This document shows, in pieces, positions 1-11,670 of a stretch of 60,880 bases of DNA (position 1 is the first letter of the stretch; the number at the start of each line of letters is the position of its first letter). Source of the DNA: Chromera velia (taxonomy: Eukaryota > Sar > Chromeraceae); NCBI GenBank assembly GCA_018398765.1, contig JAHBMJ010003001.1:1-60880 (forward strand). Reading direction: 5' to 3'. A program made the translations under genes and the position numbers. Under the pieces are notes generated by a model. The model ran no database searches, had not been told where the DNA came from, and saw only the letters and a list, made by a program, of their open reading frames with translations.

Positions 1-495
1 GGACCACACAGGGACAATCTCTTCCTGCAACAAGAGACGGGAAATTTCTTGGCAGGCTGCCTTCACCGTCTCGATGTACTTCTCAACGTTGGGGGAGTCG
101 GAAGTGGACAGAGTAAAAAGGGAGTGGAAGTTTGTAAACATCCGCTTGTGTTCGGTTTCCCCCGACGACTGCAAGATGATATTCTTGCAGTATTCAACAT
201 CATCAGACTCGGGGGGGGAAAGATCTGAGACAAGATCGTAGAGCTCAGGGTATTTTTGCAGACCCTGGCGGAATGCTGCTGCACGGATGTCTGACGGCAC
301 ACTTGCAGGCTGCAATTTGCAGTGGTCGTCAAACGCCTTGACAATCGTAACTCTACCCCTGTGAGTGTCCTTGAAGAGGAGCTCGTACTTCCATGCGGCG
401 AATTTCCCTGTGTCAGTGGTAGGGATGGGAGTCGGAGACGGAACAGAAGTGGACTGAGAAAGAAACAACTGCGCCAATTTTGTTGATATTGGCGG
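1..495 (-). pseudogene. Partial open frame running off the left edge, unknown protein
   Basis: On the minus strand one frame stays open from about 495 to the window edge and carries protein-like sequence, for example GKFAAWKYELLFKDTHRGR, then FDDHCKLQPASVPSDIRAAA and NVEKYIETVKAACQEISRLL. It has no start codon here: the position matching the ATG of the neighbouring copy reads ATA, and a TAA lies just upstream at 496-498. The 3' end lies outside the window. I do not recognise the family; a gag-like or other transposon protein is possible but not shown. The 245-bp duplication upstream (287-775) has disrupted its 5' part. Confidence 0.45.
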
Positions 496-775
496 TTAAC
501 AAGTCCAAGTCAGAGGGGCTGGGGCTTTGAGATGTCTGACGGCACACTCGCAGGCTGCAATTTGCAGTGGTCGTCAAACTCCTTGACAATCGCGACTCTA
601 CCCCCGTGAGTGTCCTTGAAGGGGAGCTTGCACTTCCATGGGGTAAATTTCCCCGTATCAGTGATGGGGGTGGGAGTCGGAGACGGAACAGAAGTGGACT
701 GAGAAAGAAACAACTGCGCCAATTTTGTTGACATTGGCGGTCAACAAGTCTAAGTCAGAGGGGCTGGGGCTTTGA
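287..775. repeat. Tandem duplication, two units of about 245 bp
   Basis: The block starting at 287 (ATGTCTGACGGCACACTTGC) recurs at 532 with scattered substitutions, giving a period of 245 bp. Both units carry the same coding-like stretch on the minus strand. Because 245 is not a multiple of 3, the duplication shifts the reading frame. The substitutions between units show it is not a simple assembly duplication of one read. Confidence 0.85.
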
Positions 776-834
776 TTAGAAGGGCCTTTGGAGATAAAAC
801 GGCCATCGGCCCCTCGAGGTTGGTCTCCGTCCAT
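510..834 (-). pseudogene. Broken 5' part of the left-edge gene
   Basis: A minus-strand ATG at 834 opens a short frame beginning MDGDQPRGADGRFISKGPSN that stops at 658. A second frame opens at 734 (MSTKLAQLFLSQSTSV) and runs to 510. It is the duplicate of the sequence at the start of the left-edge frame, but it ends in SKPQPL because the reading passes into the next tandem unit out of frame. The two frames overlap, so a single product would need a frameshift or splicing. Ser/Pro-rich composition; function unknown. Confidence 0.35.
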
Positions 835-909
835 CAGAGAGGGAAAGCTATACTCTGATACAGACCAATAGACCCTGAGCAGAAAGAGGAAAGAACCAAC
901 TGCTACCAT

Positions 910-3640
910 GAAGAGAACTAGAATGGTCCAGTCAAGGACATCAGTCTAGTTGCTTACACGGTTCTCTATACAGGAATAATAATGCAAGATGTTTGTTCGG
1001 CTTCTGCTCTCATCGATTGAGAGTTGTTCCATCGAATCACCCTGAGTATTTCACTAAGCAACTTCACAACATGGATTGATGCATGCATTTTTTCCGTCTC
1101 CGTAATGTCTCAAGCCCCGCAACACAGTAGCACGGGACCGGCCAAGTCGGGCCGACCAATGCATGCCCGCCTCCTCTTTATAAGTGGCTGATTACAGCCC
1201 CCACTTCTCGCTTAACAGTTCAGCCAGCCTGCACAGGAATGTGTTCATTGTATTGGCTTCCTTGTGGAGTATGCCATCAACCAGGCTCACTAGTGGGATG
1301 AAGTTGTATCCCCTCTCCCTACATGCCTCTGCGTGCTTCGTTTTCTTCTCTTAAGCTTGGGAAGAGAAGACGGCAGTCCAGGGGGTGTCCTCTTTGGAAG
1401 CATTTTACATATATCAAGCTTTGTTAGGATGATTAACGCAGCTGATGGGTGGTAGTATGTGTTCCATCGATTGCTATAGGTGTTTTTTGATGTTAAAACG
1501 ATGTATTTATGCTAAACAGTCAATAAAAAACCGGTTTGACCAATAATGATGACGATGATGATGTATGAGGTTAAAGCTGGTGAGCCATATAGGCTCAGGC
1601 CAACCTAGTATTTCTTGCATAGATTTGATCCCTCGACCTAGGCCCCACTGGGGCATTTGTATGGACCAAAGCCTAATAGTTTGATCGTTAGTTGGATCGG
1701 AGTCATCAGACTTTTGATGTAGAGGGACGGAAGGACAAAAGGAAGGCGGACGTGCGAGGAACAGATCTAAAATGCATCCCCCCCTGTAGATTCGTTTTCA
1801 CTTATAAATTTAAGAAGATTGTAAAGAAAAAAAGAAAGGTTAAAGGTTTAGAAAGCGGACGTGAGTTTTCGTTATTTAAAGCTTTATAGTGTATATCCTC
1901 TATAGCCTATAACAGCTTACATGAAACTGTTATAAGCATTTAATATTTAAAATTCTAGTCAAATTTTGATGTGTTTTTTCATCTAGTTTTTTATATTAAT
2001 TCATAACTTTAAGTTTTCTTGTTGAATGCTTAATTAAATTTTTTTAGAAATTTTGTTAAGTTTTTTTTCATAGATGAATGATTCCTCCAGTGATTCCTCA
2101 GAATGAATGAATCTGGGAATGAATTGAATTAATGCCAGCTTACTTAGCAGCCCACCTCGTAACTAGCCTCGTAATTCACTAATTGATTCATGCACTGTCT
2201 GACTTATATAGCGCTGGACACTAGGATGCGCTATGCTAGCGACTCGGCGGTAAGTCGGTAACAGCTAGATTGAGCTACTCTATTAAAAATAACTTGGGAA
2301 GGCCTAGCGCGAAACCTATTAATCAATCAATCAATCAGTCAAACTTAATTAAATTCCTTCCTAGATAATTTCCTTCTAAAATAGTATGATATATTAATAA
2401 CCCAAAAACGAAAAAATAAAGAGCCCTTAAATGGAAACTACAGCGCATAATCAATAATGTGTGCGTGGGAAAAGGGACAATTCTTAATTATATTGATTAT
2501 TGATGAAATTTGTTATCGCCTCTAGTGTTACGGTACGTTGTAGAATTGATTTGATTCAATTTGAAAGCATTGAAAGCAACCATCCTAGAAATCATCTAGG
2601 CCATGATGCAATGGGCATATCCCGACCTAGATCCCGACGGGTGCCGGGGTGCATTCACGAATGGACAGCGGCAAGAGCCGTTTCTTTTTCTTTCGATCAC
2701 ATCAGCGATAGGCAGAACACTGAGAAAGGAGACAGTTCAAAGTGAGGGGGGAGAGAAGTGAGACTACTATTTCTGCCTTTCAATTACTACTGCAGGAGTT
2801 GATGCAGGATCTTACACAGAATTAAGAGACTTCAAGGAAGGACTACGGAAAGGAAAGGAGAGCACACACGGTACTACATGCGAAGAGACCATGCAAACCG
2901 AGACGAGGATGCTCACTGCACTCCAGATTCTTCGGGTCATTCTGGTTGGGTTTGAAGACTCCAAGACTGTGCATGCGCTCAAGAACTTGCAGGCATCTAA
3001 GAGAAAATAAATTTAAAAAGACGACAAACAGCGTACAACAATGATCTCGACAACATTAGAACGCGACGACTTGTCTAAACAGACAGTGAACGGAACATCA
3101 AACCCAAGCGAAGAGAAAAAAGAGGGGGAAGGGAAGAAAAAGACTGCATGTGCGCATCGACGCAGGTCTTTCAGATGTTTCTCCTCCCGTCTACGTCCAT
3201 TTCATTTTGTGGTCTGACTCCTCCGCTTTCAAACTTCTTCGCTCAGGCCCCCTTCGTCTCCCTCGTCCCTCCCTCTCCGCCCTTGCAAGGCACATCTTTT
3301 TTCGACTGAAGGACCCTGAGATCGGATCTTTCAGTCGGGAGTTAAAGGAAAGAGAGAGATATACGACGAAATCCGAACAGAGGCAGTCGGTTAGCCAGTC
3401 GGCCTACCGAAAGAGAGACTGCTTTTCTTTTCATCTCGACCGGGGGCACGACGCGGAGACAGTGACAGGATTCAAAAAGAAAGGAAACGAACAATTACTA
3501 GGCAGCAAAGTGTGAAGTGATTGCCAGCGCGAGCCATCTTCTTCGCTCATCTTTTGACTTTTAATTTAGTGTGCATCTTTTGAATCTGATCCGAATTCTT
3601 TTTGATCTCTTTTCCTTTCTTCTCTCTTTTTTTGGATTAT
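910..3640. other. Intergenic region without a recognisable gene
   Basis: Short frames here have no recognisable domain and the base composition drifts to AT-rich around 1880-2480. It contains a dispersed-repeat copy near 1545-1660, a short ATCA run near 2322 and homopolymer runs. The stretch just left of 3680 is the likely 3' untranslated region of the EF-G gene. Confidence 0.5.
1545..1660. repeat. Dispersed repeat copy with GAT-rich edge
   Basis: After a GATGATGATG run the sequence GGTTAAAGCTGGTGAGCC, then TAGGCTC and GGCCA, matches a second copy near 43858-43960 (GGTTAAAGCCGGTGAGCC). A simple-repeat edge followed by a conserved body suggests a short interspersed or miniature element. The family is unknown. 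Confidence 0.45.
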
Positions 3641-3679
3641 TTATGCACCGGTCCACTCTTTTTCAATTCAAATATACGC

Positions 3680-4151
3680 TTAGGCCTCCACAGCCATCTT
3701 GCCTGCTCTCTCCTTAACGATTTGCTCCTTGATGTTGTTCGGCACAGGCATGTACTTCTCCATCTCCATCGCGTAGGACGCACGTCCCTGGGACATCGAC
3801 CGGAGGTCAGTCGAGTACCCGAACATCGAGGAAAGGGGAACGTCAGCCAGAATCTGCACATACACACACACATACACACACATTCTCAGACTTTTCGCGC
3901 ACAGGGGAGACCAGCATGAGGAAGCGAAGAAGTGTCATTGGAGACTTGGGGAAGACGAATGAAAAGAGAAGGGCACAAAACGAATCAGTAGAAAGAGGAA
4001 ACACGGACAGATACACAGACGGCCCCACCCACCTGCTTGGCCCCTCCAGGGAGCTCGTCCATGGAGCTGATGGAGCCTCTTCTTGAAGAGATGTCTCCCA
4101 TCACGTCACCCATGTAGTCAGCAGGGGTCGTCACATCGACCTGCACACACA

Positions 4152-4195
<44 letters not shown>

Positions 4196-7100
4196 TTCAC
4201 ACACAAAGAACGTCAAGTTGGGCTGGCTTAAGGAGGAGGAGGGTTACATGCAGGCAGTGCATGTGTCTGCCGGCTGTTCACTCTAGATTTCGCTGCTTCT
4301 TCGGCTTCCTCGCCATTTATGAAAAAACTGTTTTGTGACCTTCTGTAGAGGCACTACTGTTCGGCAAGAGGTGTAGGTAGCGCAACCGGATGATTTTGCG
4401 GAGGAAGGAAAACCAGACAGTCTGTCTGTCTGTCTGACCTTCATGATGGGCTCAAGGAGGTCAATTCCTGCCTTCTTTGCAGCGTTCTTGACGGCCATGG
4501 AGCCCGCAATTCTGAATGCCATTTCTGAAGAGTCGACGTCATGGTAGGAGCCGTCGAAGAGAGTCACGCGACAGTCGACCATCGGGAAGCCAGCCAGAAC
4601 GCCGCCCTTCAGAGCATCCTCAACACCGGTCTGTCGCCAGACAATCAAAATACAAAATTGAAAAGGGCCCTCTCTCTCTTTCTGTGCGTGTGGATGTATG
4701 TGTGCGCGCGCATGCGCGATTATGCGCGAATGTGCGTGAGCCGTAGAAATGCAAAATGTGTGCCACTGAGCGAGTGGCATTGGATTTGTGTATCCCCTTC
4801 TCCTATCGTCCTTACGTTCGCACACTTTCTTGCTCTTTCGCAGCGTTTCTTGGGAAAAAAGGGGCTGGCAGTTAAGCAGTTAGGCAGGTATCAAGGGTGG
4901 GTTCTCTCCTCTTGGGGTAAAGTGAAAAGAAGAAAGAAAAGGAAAAGGGGCCTGGGAGCGTTTGTGACACTTTGAATCTGGAACCAGACGACTGACCGCA
5001 ATGGCAGGGATGTACTCACGGGGCACCACACCTCCGACAATGTTGTTGACAAATTCGAAGCCCTTTCCGCGCTCAAGGGGCTCAATCTTGACCTGGAAGA
5101 GAGAAGAGAAGGAGAAAGCAGAGAGAGTCAATTAGAGGGTGGCCAAAGGTGAGTAAATGAGGGAGTGAAGGGACATATCGGTTCTGCTTTGTTTCGTTGC
5201 TTTTTCAGCTTCTCAGTTGGGTTCCAGTGTCACGTTCACTCTCTCAGGCATACACAAGAAGGACACACCACAGAGTTCCTTAACTCAAATGCGAAGTGAG
5301 TAGGCAGCTAACAAAAAGAGGGAGAACAAAAATCAAGAGCAGGTAGACTGACAACAGCATCTCCGTACTGTCCACGGCCTCCGGACTGCTTCACGTACTT
5401 GCCCTGAGCCTCTGCTGTGGTCTGAATAGACTCTCTGTAGGCCACCTGCACGCAAGCAGAAAGAATCCGAATCAGAAAGTCAGTGTGAGTGTGAATAGAT
5501 CCCCCCAAAATATATGAGCCGAACAAAAGACAAGCACTCAGACTGGCAAATTTGAGGAGCAACGCAAGATGGCTGGCCGACAGATGGAAGATGAATTGAA
5601 GGGAGAACAGAAGGCAAGAGGGTCTCTCTGAAAAAAAAAGACGAAGGACCGTTGACAGATGGAGAGATGATTAATCGGCTGCCTGACTGACTGACTGACT
5701 GACCTGAGGTGCGCCTGTCTGGCACTCGACCTTGAACTCTCTCTTGAGTCTGTCGACAATGATCTCCAGATGAAGCTCTCCCATACCGCTGATGACGGTC
5801 TGTCCGCTGTCCTGGTCCTGCACGCCCAAACCAAACACACACACAAACACAGGTCACACTGTTTCTCTTGAGGTCCAGGCGGAAGGTGTTAGGATGGTGA
5901 CGAAACAAGAGTAAATGCACAAAAACGCTTCTTTTTCTTCTGCTTTTGCTTCCTTCTCTCCTTCTCCCCCCCTTCATTTTTTCTTTTCCCTTTCCACCGA
6001 GACACATGCATTCTGACTGAGGCATGACCCTTCTCTTTAGTTCATTGGGCAGGCCCCCTCCGGAAAGGTGCCGGAAAGGAAGGGAAGGAAAGGAAGAATG
6101 CTGCCGTGCCCACATGTTCGGACGGGGGGGTGCTTCCTTCACAGGTCTTTTCTCCGTCCGGTCAGTATTGGTAGATCTCTAAGCCAAGCAACTGACCACG
6201 TAGACTTTGAAAGTAGGGTCCTCACGTGCGAGCTTGGAAAGAGCAAGACCCATCTTGTCCTGATCGGCTTTGCTCTTGGGCTCGCAGGCAAGACTGCAGG
6301 GAAGCCAGGAGAACAAAGGAAAGACATCCGTGAAAGAAACAAAAAAGATGTTTGATGATGAAAGGAAGACTTGCCGGAAACCCCACAGACAGCAGCCCGT
6401 CTGCCGTCTCTCAACGAAGATACCCAACACCAAGAGGAGGGGCAGTCAGGGCCCAACTTGAAAGGAGAAAATAACAGCCATGCAGCCTTCCCTACACACG
6501 CCCACTGCTCTAACGCTTCAGTTCTCTGTACTCTGTCTCTCTCTCTCTGTCTGACCTGATGACAGGATCGGGGAACTCCATTTTCTCGAGGGTCAGTCTT
6601 CTCTTCTCCCCTGTGAGAGAGTCTCCAGTCAGAGGGTCCTTGCACCCAATGATCGCTCCAATGTCTCCGGCCTGAATAAGGATTGAATCAAGCAAGCAAG
6701 AAAGAAATAAAACAAAGAAAGAAAAGAAAGAAAGAAAGAAAAAAAAAAAGAAAGAAAAGAAAGAAAGAAAGACAGAAAGAAAAGAAAGAAAGAAAGAAAG
6801 AAAGAAAAGAAAGAAAGAAAGAAAAGAAAGAAAAGAAAGAAAAGAAAGAAAGAAAGAAAGAAAGAAAGAAAATTTAAAAAAATCATGGATCCACTGCTTC
6901 ACGATACACGTGCAAACCGACTTCCTTGTACGTCATTTGGAGGGAGAATCAATTTCACCGTCTCATCCTCCATTTGTCATTTGTCTACCCGAATGCCAGG
7001 AAGAGAGACTGGGGTCAGAAGAAAAAGTAGATGGACGAGAAGCCGGAAAGAGAAGGATGAAGAGCACAAGAAACAAATCTTCAAAAGCTCCCGCTGAGCC

Positions 7101-8199
7101 ACTACACAAAGCACCCAGCCCTGTCAGAATCCCTGAGTCCCTTCCTCCCTCCCCCCCTTCCTAGCTCTGCGTGAAGGAACAGACGGACCTACCTTCATTT
7201 CAGGCACCTCCTTTCTCTCGTTGGAGTGCATCAACAGAAGACGGGTGACACGCTCGGCCTTCCCGAGGCGGGGGTTGAACAGAGAGTCGCCTGCAAGCAT
7301 ACACGGAGGGCAAGGCAAGAAACAAAGCAGAGGAGGAAATGAAGGGGGAGACAAAACGTGAACACAATTACTGTGCAATTCACCACCTCCGATTTGGTGG
7401 AAAGAATCAACCATTCAACTGCCCACGCTTTGCTCTGGCGGTCACGCTGGAATCGGTGACTGCTTCCCTTTCTGGTCCCGCCGTGTCCACGTCCAGCAAT
7501 TCCCTCCCAGCTCCCCCTCTTGACATAATGGTCCAACACTTACGCCTCTCTCTGTGAATGGGAAAGAAAGTAGGAAGAAAGACCGGCGTAAGTCTCACAG
7601 ATGCATTCAGACGTGGAAAACACACAAATCAGTAGGAGAGATATGCTTCCTTGATGTACAATGCGACTACAGCCCTTCCCTCTGTCACGTCCACATCCAC
7701 ATGCATGCAACAAGAAAGAGTCTAGCTGCAACACCGTGCCACCCGGTCCAATGTACAGTCGATGCATTTGTCTGTGGATAACAGGGGATCCAGACAGACG
7801 GACGGACGGACCAGGCTTGATAGTCCCGGAGTAGACACGGACAAAGGAGAGAGTTCCCATGTAGGGGTCGGAAGCAATCTGCATGGATGGATGGATGGAT
7901 GGATGGACACACACCGATGGTGGATATTCTGCGTCAGATAAGAAGAAGATTGTTGCCTCCTTCCTTCCATTCTTTTCCAATGGACACTCGAGTTCCACGT
8001 TGGAAGACAACAAACAACGTCATCTGTCTTCTTTCCTTTCTCTCGACCATAAAAAGGAAGCCACGAGAAAAAAACACGTCCTTCGCTTTTGAAAGGGGAA
8101 CATGGTGGAACAAGAAATGTTGTCGATGCAGGGAACCTGCTGTCTGTCGCATATTCCCTCACGTCATTATACCAATCAAGACTTCCTTTAACGACCAAA

Positions 8200-8234
<35 letters not shown>

Positions 8235-11004
8235 TGGCAGAGGGCAGAAGAAAGCATACTTCAATGTGTCAGCCTTTCTGACCGACCTTGAAGAGGAGAG
8301 CGGCGGCAGGCTCCTCAGCGTTGGGATTGCACGGCACCTTCTCAGCGCCCTCCTCGAGGTCTCCCTTCTTGTCGACCTGCAGACAGACAAAAAGACAGAC
8401 AGTCACAGACAAGAAGGACAGAAGAAACAAGGGGGAAAGGGTTCTTTGACTGTGTGATCGTTGGACGGATTCACTGGTCGGTCAAAGTAAGTGTCTCGTA
8501 GAGAAGCGAGACAAAGGGAGAAAAGGAAGGAAGGAAGGAAGTGTCGCGAAATGAACGAAAAGAAAGCTTAAAGAAACACTGAGGAAGGAAATCAGGCAGC
8601 AGCAATGTTTCAGCCCTCTACTCTCCCTGCAACGTCCTGATAAGTGGCGACGCTTATCTGTGGACGTCAAAAAATAGAGAGAAGCATAAGGGCGATTCGA
8701 AGGCATGCCACAGGACAAAAAACACGAAACATTCTTCACTTCATGCCCTCCTAAACAAACCCCCAAACAGACCAACACACCGGTTGTCCCTGGATAGGAG
8801 GGACATCAAGAGGAGAGGGGAGGAAATCCAGAACGCCATCGAGGACGGCCTGCACCCCCTTGTTCTTGAATGCAGAGCCGCAGAAGATGGGCACCATTTT
8901 GTTATCCAGAGTCTGCAGACGGATTCCCTTCTTGATCTGTTCCTCCGTCAGGTCTCCGTTCTCCAGGTACGCCTCCATCAATTCATCGTCTCCATCAGCA
9001 GCGGCCTCCACCATCTCGGCTCTGCATCAGACAGCCGTTCAGCAATTCATTTAATTCTCTCTCCATTTACCCGTTCGTTCACTCATTCACCTTGCTCTAA
9101 TGCGTAAAGAAAGACGCCTATTCGACCTTTTCCTCTTCCGTCAGTGAACCAACCGCCTAACCGCACCATTGAGGTCCCTTTTCCTTTTCCTCCGGCTTCT
9201 CACCTGTATTCCTCAGCCTTCTCCTTCATGTCTGCAGGAATGTCCGTGTAAGTGAATGTCATTCCTCTGTCGTCCTCGTTCCACAGAATCTCCTTCATTC
9301 TGCAGGCAGAGACGCACGCAGGCAAAGCCAGGAGAAAGCTTGAGGCTGAAGGTCCGGAATTCAGATGCGACACTCAAATCAAATTGGGGGGTGACGCACG
9401 CTACCACAGAGAATGCCGTTGCTCCGGCAAGCAAGGGGGGAAAGTGTGCAGTTGTTCTCTTGACGAGAGCAAGCTAGACACAGTAGTCAAAAGAAACGAA
9501 AGAAACATGGAGAGAGGAACTGAATCAACCATTGATTTCTTCCCCGACTATCCATCCACAGCTGACTGACTTGATCAGATCGATCACCCCCTTGAAATCG
9601 GCCCCTGCCCCGATGGGGAGCTGCAGTCAGTCAGACGGAGAGCAAAGGGCGGGGTACACACTGACAGAAAGAAGGAGAGAAGATGGGAGGAAGGGAGAAA
9701 AACGCATTGGTGAAAACGGCCGAGGCCCCTCTCCGTGCTCCCTGTCTGCCCGCTTCACTCGCAACGTCACCTCATCCTCTCAAGAATTCCCCACTGTCGC
9801 TGCGAAGCAGCTGAAAGCTCAAATGTCCGACTATCGCAACGCGGCTCGCCACAAAGAGCAAACAATAATAGCGTGGCACAAATACAGCCCACTATACCCC
9901 ACTCAAGGACTTCCTGCACCCCCCCACCCCCCTTCAGACCTGCACAGGAACCGCGCGGGCTCCGAGCTTCTTCTTGATCGAGTCCACGCAGTAGTAGAAG
10001 TCTGCGCCGACACGGTCCATCTTATTGATGAAGCACATGCGGGGAACCTGCATGTCAACAGAGAGAGGACAAAAAAAAAAGGCAAAGGCAGTTCTCTCGT
10101 GTGCCAAATGTGCATCGATTCTTCTGGTTTCTCCGGCTTCTCCCAAACATGTGTGTTGTTCTTCTTGGACCTTTTTTCAAGCAGATGCACTCCACACGAG
10201 ACCTAGGAAGGCACCAGAACGCTTTCATTGCGCTACAGCAGCGTCGCATGACAATCCTCCTGCACCCACTACAGCAGAGACACTCACATGATATTTGTTT
10301 GCCTGTCTCCAGACAGTCTCCGACTGGGGCTCCACTCCAGCGACTCCATCAAACACGGCAACGGCACCGTCAAGCACACGCAGAGATCTCTCGACCTCCA
10401 CGGTGAAGTCGACGTGCCCCGGTGTGTCGATAATGTTGATTCTGTGCAGGGGGTAGTTCTGGTCCATACCCTTCCAGAAACACGTTGTTGCAGCAGAAGT
10501 AATTGTGATACCGCGTTCTCTCTCCTGGTCCATCCAGTCCATAACAGCCTCACCTGAACAGCCAGAGGGGACAGAAAAAGAGACGGGTCAGGGAGCAGAG
10601 GAAATAAGGGAAGGAAGATGAACAGGAGGATAGAGAGGGGGAGACGGGAGGTGACTGGAACCGACGAGGACGCAATGCACGACAAGGGACTGACCATCGT
10701 GCACCTCTCCAATCTTATAAGAAACTCCCGTGTAAAGCAAAATGCGCTCTGTTGTTGTGGTCTTGCCTGCGTCAATATGTGCCATAATACCAATATTCCG
10801 GTATTGGTCGAGAGGGACATCAGGCTCAGAGTCAGCAGCCTTCAACACCGAGCTTGGAAGCTCGCGTGCTGTCTGCTGAGTCTGCAAGTGCCGTCTCCCC
10901 CCCCTCAGTGCCCCTCTTCTTTGTTGGTGAAGCGGCTGAAACTGAAACCCCGAAACGCAGGAGGCAGCGAGGCCAGCTGCGACAAGGGTCAACTTTCCGC
11001 ACAT
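3680..11004 (-). CDS. fusA: Plastid-targeted translation elongation factor G, 17 exons
   Basis: GTPase that drives ribosome translocation, here of the chloroplast type. Exons on the minus strand: 11004-10695, 10553-10288, 10047-9940, 9620-9571, 9299-9204, 9021-8781, 8376-8287, 7878-7812, 7290-7193, 6671-6556, 6293-6197, 5817-5704, 5445-5353, 5092-4997, 4630-4439, 4140-4033, 3853-3680. They sum to 2316 nt, an intact frame of 771 codons plus TAA. GTPase motifs: AHIDAGKT (75-82), [11 protein letters not shown] (117-127), DTPGH (146-150), NKMD (200-203) and CGSAF in exon 6. Later domains are complete ([26 protein letters not shown]; SGRxxYSMEFxxY-like end). The N-terminus [20 protein letters not shown] looks like a signal peptide, then an Arg-rich, acid-poor transit-like stretch starts at Phe20. 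Length fits EF-G plus a leader of about 60 aa. It is divergent from the kinase gene at 11671. Splice sites are inferred from the sequence, not from RNA. Confidence 0.95.
4142..4194. repeat. (CA)n(GA)n microsatellite in an EF-G intron
   Basis: A run of CA dinucleotides followed by GA dinucleotides directly beside the exon 16 acceptor. On the gene strand it forms a pyrimidine-rich then TG-rich lead-in ending in GTGCAG, so it may serve as the polypyrimidine tract. Confidence 0.8.
6705..6871. repeat. (GAAA)n polypurine tract inside an EF-G intron
   Basis: About 165 bp of almost pure GAAA/GAAAA on the plus strand, which is CTTT-rich on the gene strand, in the intron between EF-G exons 9 and 10. 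Only a few bases interrupt the purine run. The long open frames seen here on both strands are artefacts of the repeat. Confidence 0.9.
8201..8232. repeat. (CA)n microsatellite in an EF-G intron
   Basis: About 15 CA dinucleotides in the intron between EF-G exons 7 and 8. A separate GGAT/ATGG tetranucleotide run sits at about 7883-7908, next to the acceptor of exon 8. Confidence 0.8.
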
Positions 11005-11670
11005 GGTAATGCACGAAGGCTGAAAGGTTGTTTGAGTAATGCGTTCGCTGCCTTCGTGAGCCGCTCCTTCTTTTGCACCTAATAAATCCTTACTACTTCC
11101 TCAGACTGGACCGATTGCGTATTTATCTACCACTGCCAAGCCTCGGCTCACAAGGTTGCACTTGCCACATCAGAAAGTGAAGAAGTTCGGAGACAGGCAC
11201 GCAGGAGGCGATTGCACGTCCATAAAAGCGAAGTTTCGGAAAATCCGGTTTTCCGGGGCCATAAATGCCACTTCCGTCACGCGTACTGTGCCGAGCTATG
11301 CCGAGCTCACGCTGTGGGAGCTCTCCGCGCGCGCGAATTAAGGATTTTGTCGCACTTTCTAATTTCTGTCTCTCACGTTTCTCAGACTGCGTGCATCACA
11401 ATTTCACTTGAATCGGTTCAACGGCATTTCTTGACTGAACAACAGTTCGAAGAATTGTGAGGCTATTTCTGTTTGGTCGTCATCCAATAATTGCTTTTGT
11501 CAGAATCTTTTTTAACCTCTATTAGCGTTGTCCTACTACCTGGCATTTTTATTCGAAAATCCGGCGTTCTTGCGGGCGATATTCGTCCACGTGTTCTGAA
11601 TTCTGTGAGAGACAGGACACGAAGTCAAGGTCGAAAAAAACTCCAAAGAAAGAAGTGCACGGGGGGAGCG
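11005..11670. promoter_or_regulatory. Divergent promoter region between EF-G and the kinase gene
   Basis: The two start codons face away from each other and are 666 bp apart, so both promoters and 5' untranslated regions must lie here unless there are upstream non-coding exons. A short palindrome-like stretch (AATCCGGTTTTCCGG, about 11241) lies near the middle. I see no convincing TATA box. An in-frame upstream ATG-like start at 11491 would lengthen the kinase but gives unremarkable sequence. Confidence 0.5.

Noticed and set aside
6510-6902. Long low-complexity frames over the GAAA tract
   Set aside because: They translate the simple repeat on both strands and lie inside an intron of EF-G.
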